Assembly: GCF_000369405.1 (NCBI RefSeq)
Contig: NZ_KB850000.1
Location: 310,001 to 374,000, forward strand
DNA length: 64,000 bases
Direction of reading: 5' to 3'
From: Acinetobacter sp. ANC 3929
GTDB lineage: Bacteria > Pseudomonadota > Gammaproteobacteria > Pseudomonadales > Moraxellaceae
Below the pieces are notes generated by a model. It had not been told where the DNA came from, searched no databases, and worked only from the letters and a program-made list of their open reading frames with translations. The position numbers were made by a program, and so were the translations under genes. Within the stretch, counting starts at the first letter, position 1. Each line of letters begins with the position of its first letter. This document shows positions 46,631 through 54,806 of the stretch, piece after piece.

Positions 46631-47419
46631 ATGCTGAAAATGGTGAACCATCAATTCAAGGTTTTACAATCTGTGTTTGCAAGTGTGATTGAAGGTGGAC
46701 GGGGCGTCTCAGGTACGCCATTTCCTAACCAACCTGCAAAAGCACTCAAGCTGTATGAATTCGAAGGTTCTCCGTTTTGCCGCCGTGTTCGTGAAGTGAT
46801 CACCTTGTTGAATTTGGATGTAGAAATTTATCCATGTCCTAAAGGTGGTCAAAAATACCGGCAAATCGTAAAAGAAAAAGGTGGGAAACGACAATTTCCA
46901 TTCTTGATTGATGAAAATACGGGTGATCAGTTATATGAATCACAGCAGATTATTCATCATTTGTTTAAACATTATGGGAAAACAGGACAAACACCAAAGA
47001 AGTATAGTCATTATCCAAAACTCCCTTACGTCTCTACATTAGCGACTGTGGCCAATGCAGCGCGTGGCGTATGGATTAATCAGCAGATTATTTACCGCTC
47101 AGCGCCAGCACAGCTATTGGAGTTATGGAGCTTTGAGGCAAGCCCTTATACCCGTTTGGTGCGAGAAGTCCTTACTGAGTTAGAACTGCCATATATTTTG
47201 CATAATGTGCCAAAAGAGCGTTGGCAGGACATGGGGCCTGCAGTATTGCGTTTAAAACCAGGGAAATATATTCCGCTACCAAATGGTAAGCGTGAAAAAG
47301 TGGTTGAAATGATGGGACGTGATATTCAGGTTCCATATTTAGTTGATCCAAATACAGGGATGAACATGTTTGAATCTGCCAAGATTATTGAATATTTAAA
47401 AACGCAGTACGGAAAGTAA
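46631..47419 (+). CDS. Protein with two tandem glutathione-S-transferase N-terminal (thioredoxin-fold) domains
   Basis: 262 residues containing two similar thioredoxin-fold units: the first (about 38-118) with SPFCRRVREVITLLNLD and ESQQIIHHLFKHYG, the second (about 170-262) with SPYTRLVREVLTELELP and ESAKIIEYLKTQYG. Only the first keeps the active-site-type Cys; the second has Thr in its place. There is no C-terminal helical GST domain, so it is not a standard GST. It may be a redox or binding protein. It lies 12 bases after rraA, indicating cotranscription. Confidence 0.8.
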   Translation: MLKMVNHQFKVLQSVFASVIEGGRGVSGTPFPNQPAKALKLYEFEGSPFCRRVREVITLLNLDVEIYPCPKGGQKYRQIVKEKGGKRQFPFLIDENTGDQLYESQQIIHHLFKHYGKTGQTPKKYSHYPKLPYVSTLATVANAARGVWINQQIIYRSAPAQLLELWSFEASPYTRLVREVLTELELPYILHNVPKERWQDMGPAVLRLKPGKYIPLPNGKREKVVEMMGRDIQVPYLVDPNTGMNMFESAKIIEYLKTQYGK

Positions 47420-47428
47420 ATTTTAGAA

Positions 47429-47455
47429 AGCATCTTTTAAAAGATGCTTTTTTAT
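47429..47455 (+). terminator. Terminator after the tandem GST-domain gene
   Basis: AGCATCTTTT pairs with AAAAGATGCT, followed by a T run; it ends the HTATIP2-like/rraA/GST-domain transcript. Confidence 0.75.
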
Positions 47456-47537
47456 AGTGGGTTATCATATGTAGGTTGCTTGATTGGCATCTTTAGCGGT
47501 TTAATATCAGCGAAAAATAGAGTGATGTGATCGATTA

Positions 47538-47891
47538 ATGCTAAGTCAACTGACCAACCTATTCAAAAGTTCGAAAGAAACACCAGAACAGTTATTTTTA
47601 AAAGAACATGCTTTGAGCTTTGATGCTGAACAAGGGCCGATTCTGAATGGGGCGGTGCTGAATGAGTTAGGATTCCGCTTGGAATATTTCTCAAACCGAA
47701 AATTAGACCGATTTGATGATTTAGAAAAACTGTTTCGGATTGCACTGCAAATTAATGAAAAGATCGATTTGGAAATTCATTCACAACGTTTTGTTGAGCG
47801 ATTGGGCAACACTGAGGAAAATCTTATAGAGCTCAAGCATGCGATTAAAGTTTTAAATGATTATTATGTGAAGTTTAAGCGGGCGAAATAG
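47538..47891 (+). CDS. Small hypothetical protein
   Basis: 117 residues, soluble and helical, with no motif I recognise; QRFVERLGNTEENLIELKHAIKVLNDYY looks like a coiled-coil helix at the C-terminus. The gap to the preceding gene contains a short AGCATCTTTTAAAAGATGCTTTT inverted repeat resembling a terminator (about 47429-47452), so it may have its own promoter. Good codon use supports it as real. Confidence 0.6.
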   Translation: MLSQLTNLFKSSKETPEQLFLKEHALSFDAEQGPILNGAVLNELGFRLEYFSNRKLDRFDDLEKLFRIALQINEKIDLEIHSQRFVERLGNTEENLIELKHAIKVLNDYYVKFKRAK

Positions 47892-48114
47892 TTTAGCTTT
47901 AAGTGATCAGTATATTTTCATATTAACTAACATTAGATAGGGCTGACTTTGCTCTTGCTTTTTAGAGATAAAAATTACGGAAAATCCTTGCCCAGCTTTA
48001 GTCACTGTTCATAAACTGATGCTATGTCCTTGTTACCTCAGTTCAATGGATGAACAATAGTCAATGAAAGTCTAAATTTAGATGAGTGGATTTTTTGTAG
48101 TTTTAGATGTAAAA
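47892..48114. other. Intergenic region before the thiolase terminator
   Basis: About 220 bases between convergent genes; I see no gene or structured element in it. Confidence 0.4.
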
Positions 48115-48146
48115 AAAGGGACTAAATCCAAAGATTTAATCCCTTT
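48115..48146 (-). terminator. Thiolase gene terminator
   Basis: AAAGGGA and TAAATC arms pair with GATTTA and TCCCTTT with one mismatched base on each side; on the minus strand a T run follows. Confidence 0.75.
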
Positions 48147-48165
48147 CTTTTGATCAGGTTGGAGA

Positions 48166-49701
48166 TTATTTTTCAATAATTGCCGTTACACCTTGACCAC
48201 CAGCAGCACAGATCGAAACAAGGATACGACCTGAACCTTTTTGGTTTAAGATTTTCGCAGCAGTCGCGATGATACGACCACCAGTTGCAGCGAATGGGTG
48301 ACCCGCGGCTAATGAAGAACCTTTGATGTTTAGCTTACTACGATCGATTGAACCCAAAGGCGCATCTAAGCCTAAACGCTCTTTACAGAATTTTTCATCT
48401 TCCCAAGCTTTCAATGTAGAAAGAACTTGTGATGCAAATGCTTCGTGAATTTCATAGTAGTCGAAATCTTGAAGTTTAAGGCCAGCACGCTCAAGCATAC
48501 GTGGAACTGCGTAAGCAGGTGCCATCAATAAGCCTTCTTTCTTACCAACGAAATCAACCGCAGCAGTTTCAGAGAAAGTAAGGTAGGCAAGCACTTCGTG
48601 ACCATTTGCTTTCGCCCATTCTTCTGAAGCTAAAAGTACACATGAAGCACCATCCGTTAACGGAGTCGAGTTACCCGCTGTCATGGTTGCAGCTTCGCCT
48701 TTACCAAATGCAGGCTTTAATTTTGCTAATTTCTCAGCAGTAGAGTCCGCACGTAGGTTGTTATCACGGCTTAAGCCTAGGAATGGTGTAATTAAGTCGT
48801 CGAAGAAACCTTCTTCGTATGCCTTTGCCATTTTTTGGTGAGAAGAAGCAGCTAAAGCGTCTTGATCTTCACGTGCAATACCCCATTCAAGCGCTGTGAT
48901 TGCTTGATGGTCACCCATTGATAAACCAGTACGTGGTTCACCATTTTTAGGTGCATCCATAAGGTCTTTTACATTGATTTTCGCTAAAGCTTTTAAACGG
49001 TCTTTACCTGTTTTTGCAATGTTAAGTTCAAGGAGTGCTTTACGTAAGCCATCACCGAAAGCGATTGGTGCATCAGAAGTGGTATCAACACCACCAGCAA
49101 CACCCACTTCGATTTGACCTAAAGCGATTTTGTTTGCAACCAAGAACGCTGCTTGTAAGCCAGTACCACATGCTTGCTGAATGTCATAAGCAGGTGTTTC
49201 TGGTGCAAGTTGAGTATTTAAAACACACTCACGTGTCATGTTGAAGTCACGGCTGTGCTTTAATACCGCACCCGCAACCACTTCACCTAGGCGTTGACCT
49301 TGCAGGTTGAAGCGCTCAACCAAACCGTTTAACGCAGCTGTAAACATGTCGATGTTAGAAGCTGTGAAATAAGCGCCGTTAGAGCGAGCGAAAGGAATAC
49401 GGTTACCGCCGATAATGGCAACACGGCGCACAGTGTTTTGGCTCATGGTTTTATCCTGTTGAACAGAAGGTTTGGTTGTTTTAGCTGTAGCTGCTTTCGT
49501 CGTTGTAGAAGAAGCAGTACTTTTTGTACTACTCGTACTGCGACTTGGCGTACGTGTACGAGTTGTTTTTGGTGTCGTACTTGCTGCTTTGGAAGCTGTG
49601 CTTGCAGTTTTACGTGAAGTAGAAGCTGCTTTTGATGTATTTGACACAGTCTCAGTAGCAGAAGTCTCGACTGCTGGATTTTCTTGAGTTGTTTTGCTCA
49701 T
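48166..49701 (-). CDS. Acetyl-CoA C-acyltransferase (thiolase) with low-complexity N-terminal extension
   Basis: Thiolase family enzyme joining or cleaving acyl-CoA at the beta carbon. The nucleophile Cys is in the QQACGTGLQAA motif; IHEAFASQ, SSLAAGHPFAATGGR and CAAGGQG complete the active site. From ATG 49701 the protein is 511 residues: the first 85 are almost only Ser, Thr, Ala, Lys and Arg. A second start at 49446 (MSQNTVRR) has its own AGGA-type site and gives a normal 426-residue thiolase. The sequence fits the FadI/FadA2-like branch. Divergent from the reductase gene, with which it probably shares a pathway. The frame extends to 49749 but without a ribosome-binding site. Confidence 0.9.
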   Translation of the reverse strand: MSKTTQENPAVETSATETVSNTSKAASTSRKTASTASKAASTTPKTTRTRTPSRSTSSTKSTASSTTTKAATAKTTKPSVQQDKTMSQNTVRRVAIIGGNRIPFARSNGAYFTASNIDMFTAALNGLVERFNLQGQRLGEVVAGAVLKHSRDFNMTRECVLNTQLAPETPAYDIQQACGTGLQAAFLVANKIALGQIEVGVAGGVDTTSDAPIAFGDGLRKALLELNIAKTGKDRLKALAKINVKDLMDAPKNGEPRTGLSMGDHQAITALEWGIAREDQDALAASSHQKMAKAYEEGFFDDLITPFLGLSRDNNLRADSTAEKLAKLKPAFGKGEAATMTAGNSTPLTDGASCVLLASEEWAKANGHEVLAYLTFSETAAVDFVGKKEGLLMAPAYAVPRMLERAGLKLQDFDYYEIHEAFASQVLSTLKAWEDEKFCKERLGLDAPLGSIDRSKLNIKGSSLAAGHPFAATGGRIIATAAKILNQKGSGRILVSICAAGGQGVTAIIEK

Positions 49702-49874
49702 AAGGCTTTTCCAAGCATAATTGCGATATTCTTGGTACAAACATACCATATTTCCAATACTGCTGTATTGACTAGAATGACGCTTGAGACCACATTCGGG
49801 TCAAGACATCTAGACATGAACTCAAGTATGATTTGCTATGAGTCAATCAGACATTGATTTCATGCCATATCCCA

Positions 49875-49908
49875 ACATGATTCATGTGTTTGTAACAAAT
49901 TCATTTGT
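49875..49908. promoter_or_regulatory. Paired inverted repeats in the thiolase/reductase divergent gap
   Basis: ACATGA-T-TCATGT (49875-49887) and ACAAAT-TC-ATTTGT (49895-49908) are both perfect 6-bp inverted repeats, 7 bases apart, in the only promoter region of the divergent gene pair. They are candidates for regulator binding sites; the regulator is not in the window. Confidence 0.4.
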
Positions 49909-49924
49909 ATGAGAGATAATAACC

Positions 49925-51316
49925 ATGACTGATCAATACCAAGCATTTACACAATCACCTTTAGGTAAATTTGTTGTAAAAAATTTAGGTTTACCGTCGC
50001 CAGTTTCGCTAGATCGTTTTGAAAGTGCTCAACCTGTTGTGAATGGTGCGGTATTGCTTGGCGCAGCACCTTCAAGTACGGTTTCTGCTGCGATTGCTCA
50101 AGTTTTGAGTAATATTCATGCCGATAGCTATGTTGGCAATAATGTTGAATTGCAACAAACTGCTGCAAAAGTAGGTTTAAATCTTCGTCCTCTTAATGCA
50201 GATGACAAAGAATCTAAATTTAAAGCGGTTGTATTTGATGCTTCTGGTATCCAAGATTCTGAACAGTTAAAAGAGTTGTATAACTTCTTTAATCCAATCG
50301 CACGCCAAATCTCCAGCTCAGGTCGTGTGATCGTGATTGGTACCACACCTGAAACTGCCAAAACAGTTAAACAAGCGATTGCACAACGTGCGCTTGAAGG
50401 TTTTATCAAGTCTGTTGGTAAAGAATTCAAAAAAGGTATTACTGCACAAGTGGTCTATGTTGATCAAGGTGCAGAAGCAAACCTTGAATCAACTTTACGT
50501 TTCTTGATTTCTCCACGTTCTGCTTATGTATCTGGTCAGGTGATCCGTGTTTCTAAAGCAGATGTGGTTGATTTGGACTGGGCGAAGCCACTTGCGGGTA
50601 AAACAGCATTAGTGACTGGTGCTAGCCGTGGCATTGGTGAAGCGATTGCTCATGTATTAGCGCGTGATGGTGCACATGTCATTTGCTTAGACGTTCCACA
50701 ACAACAAGCCGATCTTGAGCGTGTTGCTGGTTCAATTGGTGGTTCAGTATTGGCCATTGACATTACTGCTGCTGATGCGGGTGAAAAAATCAAGACTGCC
50801 GCAGCAAAACAAGGTGGTGTAGACGTTATTGTTCATAACGCTGGAATTACCCGTGACAAAACTTTGGCAAACATGAAACCAGAGCTTTGGGATCTTGTAA
50901 TTAACATTAACTTGTCTGCAATTGAGCGTGTTAACGATTACTTACTTTCTAATGATGGTTTAAATGCAAATGGCCGTATCGTTTGTGTATCATCAATCAG
51001 TGGTATCGCGGGTAACCTCGGTCAAACTAACTATGCTGTGTCAAAAGCAGGTGTGATTGGTTTGGTTAAATTTACTGCGCCGACATTAAAGAATGGTATT
51101 ACCATCAATGCTGTTGCGCCTGGTTTCATCGAAACACAAATGACTGCTGCGATTCCATTCGCAATCCGTGAAGCAGGTCGTCGTATGAACTCAATGAACC
51201 AAGGTGGTTTACCTGTAGATGTGGCAGAAGCAATTGCTTGGTATGCGTCAACGGGTTCAACTGGTGTAACTGGTAACGTTGTTCGTGTCTGCGGTCAAAG
51301 CTTGTTAGGTGCGTAA
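49925..51316 (+). CDS. 3-oxoacyl-ACP/CoA reductase, FabG4-like
   Basis: 463 residues, twice as long as standard FabG. The N-terminal half (about 1-210) is a flavodoxin-like Rossmann domain without an evident cofactor motif; the C-terminal half is a classical SDR: TGASRGIGEAIA near residue 231, NAG in VHNAGITRDKTLANM, and the catalytic Ser-Tyr-Lys in SSISGIAGNLGQTNYAVSKAG (Tyr near 369). This two-domain form is the high-molecular-weight FabG of mycobacterial FabG4 type, which prefers NADH and CoA substrates. A terminator-like hairpin separates it from the MaoC gene. Confidence 0.9.
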   Translation: MTDQYQAFTQSPLGKFVVKNLGLPSPVSLDRFESAQPVVNGAVLLGAAPSSTVSAAIAQVLSNIHADSYVGNNVELQQTAAKVGLNLRPLNADDKESKFKAVVFDASGIQDSEQLKELYNFFNPIARQISSSGRVIVIGTTPETAKTVKQAIAQRALEGFIKSVGKEFKKGITAQVVYVDQGAEANLESTLRFLISPRSAYVSGQVIRVSKADVVDLDWAKPLAGKTALVTGASRGIGEAIAHVLARDGAHVICLDVPQQQADLERVAGSIGGSVLAIDITAADAGEKIKTAAAKQGGVDVIVHNAGITRDKTLANMKPELWDLVININLSAIERVNDYLLSNDGLNANGRIVCVSSISGIAGNLGQTNYAVSKAGVIGLVKFTAPTLKNGITINAVAPGFIETQMTAAIPFAIREAGRRMNSMNQGGLPVDVAEAIAWYASTGSTGVTGNVVRVCGQSLLGA

Positions 51317-51334
51317 GCATTAGGGTTTTGAAGA

Positions 51335-51358
51335 GGGGTGCTTGTGCATCCCTTTTTT
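51335..51358 (+). terminator. Terminator-like hairpin between FabG4-like and MaoC-like genes
   Basis: GGGGTGC (51335-51341) pairs with GCATCCC (51346-51352), loop TTGT, followed by a T run. It lies between genes that should work together, so it may cause partial attenuation. Confidence 0.75.
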
Positions 51359-51381
51359 ATAAAAATATTGAAAGGTTTATT

Positions 51382-52236
51382 ATGAATACACGTCATTTTA
51401 GTCAATTGCCAAAACCTTATTTAGCTTATCCAAAAGTCATTCAAGGTCTCATTTTCACAAAGCCAAAAGGTGAGAAGGTCCTGCCACAAGTTGAATATGT
51501 GGTGGATACACTTAAGATTGATAGCAAACATTTAGAAAGCTATAACGAGATTTGTGGTTTTAAAAATGATGGTTTCGTGCCTGCAATTTATTTAGCGGTT
51601 TTGTCCCAAAGTCTGCAAATGCACATGATGACCAGCGAAGCTTTCCCGTTTGCGATCTTAGGTTTGGTACATATTCGTAATCAGATTAAGCAAACACGCA
51701 AAATTGCTGTGAATGAACAAATTACGCTGTCTTGTAAGTTTGGTGAGTTGAAACCGCACGACAAGGGTTTACAGTTTGATTTCATTACCACTGCGAAAGT
51801 TGCGGGTGAAGTCGTCATGGAAAGTTTAACGACGTATTTATCGCGTCAAAAAACTGAGAAAAAAGCGACTGAGAAAGCGAAAGATACGCAAGAACCTGCT
51901 TATCAACCACAAGCAGAATGGGCGATTTCTGAAAATACGGGACGTCGTTATGCGGTGATTTCTGGTGACTTCAACTTGATTCATATCCATGCAGTGACTG
52001 CAAAAGCATTTGGTTTTAAACAAGCGATTGCACATGGTATGTGGAGCAAGGCAAAAGCTTTGGCGAGCATTGAGCTTCCAGCAGCTTATGAAGCAGATGT
52101 TTGGTTCAAACTGCCAATGTATTTACCTTCAACGGTTGAGTTTTTAACTGCGGCTGAATCAAAGCAAACAGATTTCTTAATCCGTAATGTGAAATCTAAA
52201 AAGCCGCATGTCGCAGGTACGGTGAAAGCACTTTAA
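51382..52236 (+). CDS. MaoC-like dehydratase (enoyl-CoA hydratase 2 type)
   Basis: 284 residues from ATG 51382 behind GAAAGG; the longer frame from 51328 includes the hairpin above. The C-terminal hot-dog domain carries the hydratase motif YAVISGDFNLIHIHAVTAKAFGF near residue 200, with Asp and His as catalytic pair, followed by AIAHGMWS; the N-terminal half is a second, degenerate hot-dog fold. The usual Pro and terminal Asp of the motif are replaced (FNLIHIH). Probably an (R)-3-hydroxyacyl-CoA dehydratase like mycobacterial HtdX, working with the adjacent reductase. Confidence 0.85.
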   Translation: MNTRHFSQLPKPYLAYPKVIQGLIFTKPKGEKVLPQVEYVVDTLKIDSKHLESYNEICGFKNDGFVPAIYLAVLSQSLQMHMMTSEAFPFAILGLVHIRNQIKQTRKIAVNEQITLSCKFGELKPHDKGLQFDFITTAKVAGEVVMESLTTYLSRQKTEKKATEKAKDTQEPAYQPQAEWAISENTGRRYAVISGDFNLIHIHAVTAKAFGFKQAIAHGMWSKAKALASIELPAAYEADVWFKLPMYLPSTVEFLTAAESKQTDFLIRNVKSKKPHVAGTVKAL

Positions 52237-52258
52237 TACGCTAGCATTTATTAAATCC

Positions 52259-52278
52259 CCCTGTTGTTCGCAACAGGG
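52259..52278 (+). repeat. UUCG-loop hairpin before the serine hydrolase gene
   Basis: CCCTGTTG-TTCG-CAACAGGG forms a perfect 8-bp hairpin with a stable UUCG-type loop, but no T run follows. It may protect or process the mRNA between the MaoC-like and hydrolase genes. Confidence 0.5.
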
Positions 52279-52315
52279 ATATTATAAAAACATAAATATC
52301 ATAAGGAATTGAACT

Positions 52316-53569
52316 TTGATTAAAGAAATTCTATTTGCCGATACACATCATTATCATGGCAGTGTTGATGAACGCTTTATAGACTTGGCTAGCCAATTTA
52401 GCCGTCTACAAGATGCGCGAAGCCAGCAAGGTGGTGCTGCATTGGTGGTGTATTTCCAAGGTCAAAAAGTTGTTGATATTTTTACGGGTAAAAAATCTCG
52501 AGAAGAAGATTGGCAGTCCAATACCTTGGCGATGTGTTATTCAACTGGTAAAGGTATTCTTGCAACACTTGCGCATATTCTGGTGAGTGAAGGGATGCTT
52601 GAATATGATCAGCCGATTGTACATTACTGGCCTGAGTTCGCTCAAAATGGCAAAGCCAATATTACGTTACGTCATGTTTTATCGCATCAAAGCGGTTTAT
52701 TTGATATCCGTAATATGATCGATGCTGCAACAGAAATGTTGGATTGGCCACATATGCTTGATGTAATTGCAGCAGCAACACCACGTTTTGCAGCTGGACA
52801 AAGTTTTGCTTATCAGCCTTTGACCTATGGTTGGATTTTGGGTGGTGTGATTGAGAAAGCAGCGAAGCAGCCTTTAAGTTGGTTAATGCAACGTTATCTT
52901 GTGCAGCCTCTTGAGCTGGATGGGGCATACTTTGGAACGCCTGCTTCAGAATTAAATCGTGTTGCACGTTTATTGTTAAAACCAAAAGCGCCTACCTCAA
53001 CTAAACCTGAAACCAAGAAAAATAATCAACCACGTAAAGCATCTTTATCAGAAAGATTGTTAAAGCTTTCAGGGCAAAACCCTCAGGATTTTCAGGATGC
53101 CATGATCCCAAAAGGGATGCGCAATTTTAGCTTCTACAGCGATGAAGGATTGCAAGCTGTTATTCCAGCAGCCAATGGTGTATTTACTGCAGATAGTTTA
53201 GCTAAAGTATATGCGATGCTGGCCAATCAAGGGCAATGGCAGGGGCAACAACTCATTCGTCCAGAAGTATTTAAGCAACTCAGCACTGTACAAAGTGAAG
53301 CGCGTGATCGAGTGATGCCAATTCCAATGCATTGGCGTTTGGGTTATCACCGTATTTTAACGATGGGCAAACGTGCGCCACATGGCTTCGGTCATGTTGG
53401 CTTTAATGGTTCAGGCGCATGGTGTGATTTTGATCGTCAATTGAGTTTTGCTTATACACATAATTTTAATGTGACCTCGGCAACAGGGGACTATCGTCTC
53501 TGGGGTTTGAGCCAAGAAACCTTGCGCTGTGCCGATGCAATTTTAAATGGACGCAAAGGCTGGTTCTAA
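52316..53569 (+). CDS. Serine hydrolase of the class C beta-lactamase/EstB family
   Basis: 417 residues starting with TTG 52316, the only start near the AAGGAA site at 52301. The SxxK active site is STGK in AMCYSTGKGILATLAH near residue 72; the second-motif Tyr is in FAYQPLTYGWILGGVIEKA, and the third box is HGFGHVGFNGSG near residue 360. No signal peptide, so it probably acts in the cytoplasm on esters rather than on cell wall. Following the reductase and dehydratase genes, it may cleave acyl esters or thioesters in the same pathway. Confidence 0.85.
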   Translation: MIKEILFADTHHYHGSVDERFIDLASQFSRLQDARSQQGGAALVVYFQGQKVVDIFTGKKSREEDWQSNTLAMCYSTGKGILATLAHILVSEGMLEYDQPIVHYWPEFAQNGKANITLRHVLSHQSGLFDIRNMIDAATEMLDWPHMLDVIAAATPRFAAGQSFAYQPLTYGWILGGVIEKAAKQPLSWLMQRYLVQPLELDGAYFGTPASELNRVARLLLKPKAPTSTKPETKKNNQPRKASLSERLLKLSGQNPQDFQDAMIPKGMRNFSFYSDEGLQAVIPAANGVFTADSLAKVYAMLANQGQWQGQQLIRPEVFKQLSTVQSEARDRVMPIPMHWRLGYHRILTMGKRAPHGFGHVGFNGSGAWCDFDRQLSFAYTHNFNVTSATGDYRLWGLSQETLRCADAILNGRKGWF

Positions 53570-53580
53570 TCCGTATCAGC

Positions 53581-54084
53581 TTAATAGGGCGGAATGTGAT
53601 AAATCACCGCTTCATATTTCCGTTCAGTTTTGTGTCCCTCAACCGTTCCCCCTAAAAATTCAGCCAGTTTACGACTTGGCTGATTTTCGATTGCAACTGG
53701 ATATAAGAAATATTGGGCAGAGGTATGGGTAGAAGCCCAACGGAAAACTTCTAAGATGGCTTCTTTAGCAAAGCCTTGTCGATGATAATTTTCTCGAATC
53801 CATAATCCTAATTCGGGTGTTGGGGTGTCTAAATGATGTACGCCAATTAAGCCAATAAAGATCTGATCTCGTTTATCACGTAGCACAAAATGGCGATCGG
53901 TATGGTTACTTTCTGCGATCAGCCATGTTTGTCCAATCTGCTCGATTTCTGCAAAACTTTGTGCAGGTTCCCATGTCATATAACGTGTTAACCTTGTGGT
54001 GATGCAAGGATAGATGTCAACAAGATCATCCATTTGAAATACAAATAAATCCAGTCTTGAGCTCTGTAATAATGGTTGTTTCAT
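53581..54084 (-). CDS. GNAT family N-acetyltransferase
   Basis: 167 residues of the RimJ/RimL-like GNAT type, with the ELGLWIRENYHRQGFAKEAI acetyl-CoA-binding motif A near residues 90-109 and NQPSRKLAEFLGG near 140. Substrate unknown. It follows the smvR-like gene by 12 bases and is likely cotranscribed with it. It converges on the serine hydrolase gene with an 11-base gap and no visible terminator. Confidence 0.85.
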   Translation of the reverse strand: MKQPLLQSSRLDLFVFQMDDLVDIYPCITTRLTRYMTWEPAQSFAEIEQIGQTWLIAESNHTDRHFVLRDKRDQIFIGLIGVHHLDTPTPELGLWIRENYHRQGFAKEAILEVFRWASTHTSAQYFLYPVAIENQPSRKLAEFLGGTVEGHKTERKYEAVIYHIPPY

Positions 54085-54096
54085 TGTTTGCTCTTT

Positions 54097-54681
54097 TTAC
54101 TTTTTAAATAATTCTGCTTGAATAATGGCTTCGGTATGGCGTTTAAAATCGTTTTCATTTAACCCAATGAGTCCTAGTTTGTAAATCCCTTCTAAGCCGC
54201 AGACAAATGCAATGAGTCGCCATGCGATGTCGTGGCTGTTTGTTTCAAAATGAAATTCACCTTGTGTCTGGCCTTCATCAATCAGAAGCACAATAGAGCG
54301 GTGCCAGTCTTGCATGGCGATATTGTAGGCGAGCTTTATTTCTTCATCTTGATCAATCAGAACCTCGGCTTCATTCCATAACTTTAAATAAGGTTGGATT
54401 TGCTCAATGTTCTCGCAACCGAGTAACAGCGAAAGGCGCTGCAAATAATTGGTTGTCGTGACCTGATTTTCAATTTCGTCCAGTTGCTGCATCAGTTTAA
54501 TAAAAGCTTCGGCTTTTAAATGTGAGCTAGAAGCAAAATGATGATGGACTTGTCCTGTCGAGGTTTGTGCTTCGGTGGCAATACGGCGAACTGTCATCGC
54601 AGGAAAACCTTCGTTTAATGCGACCTGCATTGCAGCTTGCAAAATCATTTCACGACGTTGTTCACGGTTTAAATAAGCCAT
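54097..54681 (-). CDS. smvR: TetR family regulator, SmvR-like
   Basis: 194 residues with an N-terminal TetR helix-turn-helix (QAAMQVALNEGFPAMTVRRIATEAQTSTGQVHHHF, about 15-49) and a variable ligand-binding C-terminal part. Divergent from the smvA-type exporter gene with 125 bases between starts, exactly as the smvR/smvA pair of enterobacteria. Two matching 16-bp palindromes in the gap are the probable operators. The name is by context and similarity of the exporter. Confidence 0.82.
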   Translation of the reverse strand: MAYLNREQRREMILQAAMQVALNEGFPAMTVRRIATEAQTSTGQVHHHFASSSHLKAEAFIKLMQQLDEIENQVTTTNYLQRLSLLLGCENIEQIQPYLKLWNEAEVLIDQDEEIKLAYNIAMQDWHRSIVLLIDEGQTQGEFHFETNSHDIAWRLIAFVCGLEGIYKLGLIGLNENDFKRHTEAIIQAELFKK

Positions 54682-54739
54682 TCGTTTTAGTACCTATCAG
54701 GACATACAAATCAGAAACAAATTAACTCAACTTTGAAAG

Positions 54740-54793
54740 TTGGACAAGTGTTCAATTTTGGTTATAATAACGCCAACTTGAACAATTGTCCAA
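54740..54793 (+). promoter_or_regulatory. smvA promoter with two matching operators
   Basis: Site 1, TTGGACAAGTGTTCAA (54740-54755), and site 2, TTGAACAATTGTCCAA (54778-54793), share the pattern TTGRACAMKTGTYCAA. The promoter uses TTGGAC (54740-54745) inside site 1 and TATAAT (54763-54768) with 17-base spacing; site 2 covers the start of the transcript. This is a strong case for TetR-type repression. Confidence 0.85.
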
Positions 54794-54806
54794 TTTAGAG
54801 GCATTT

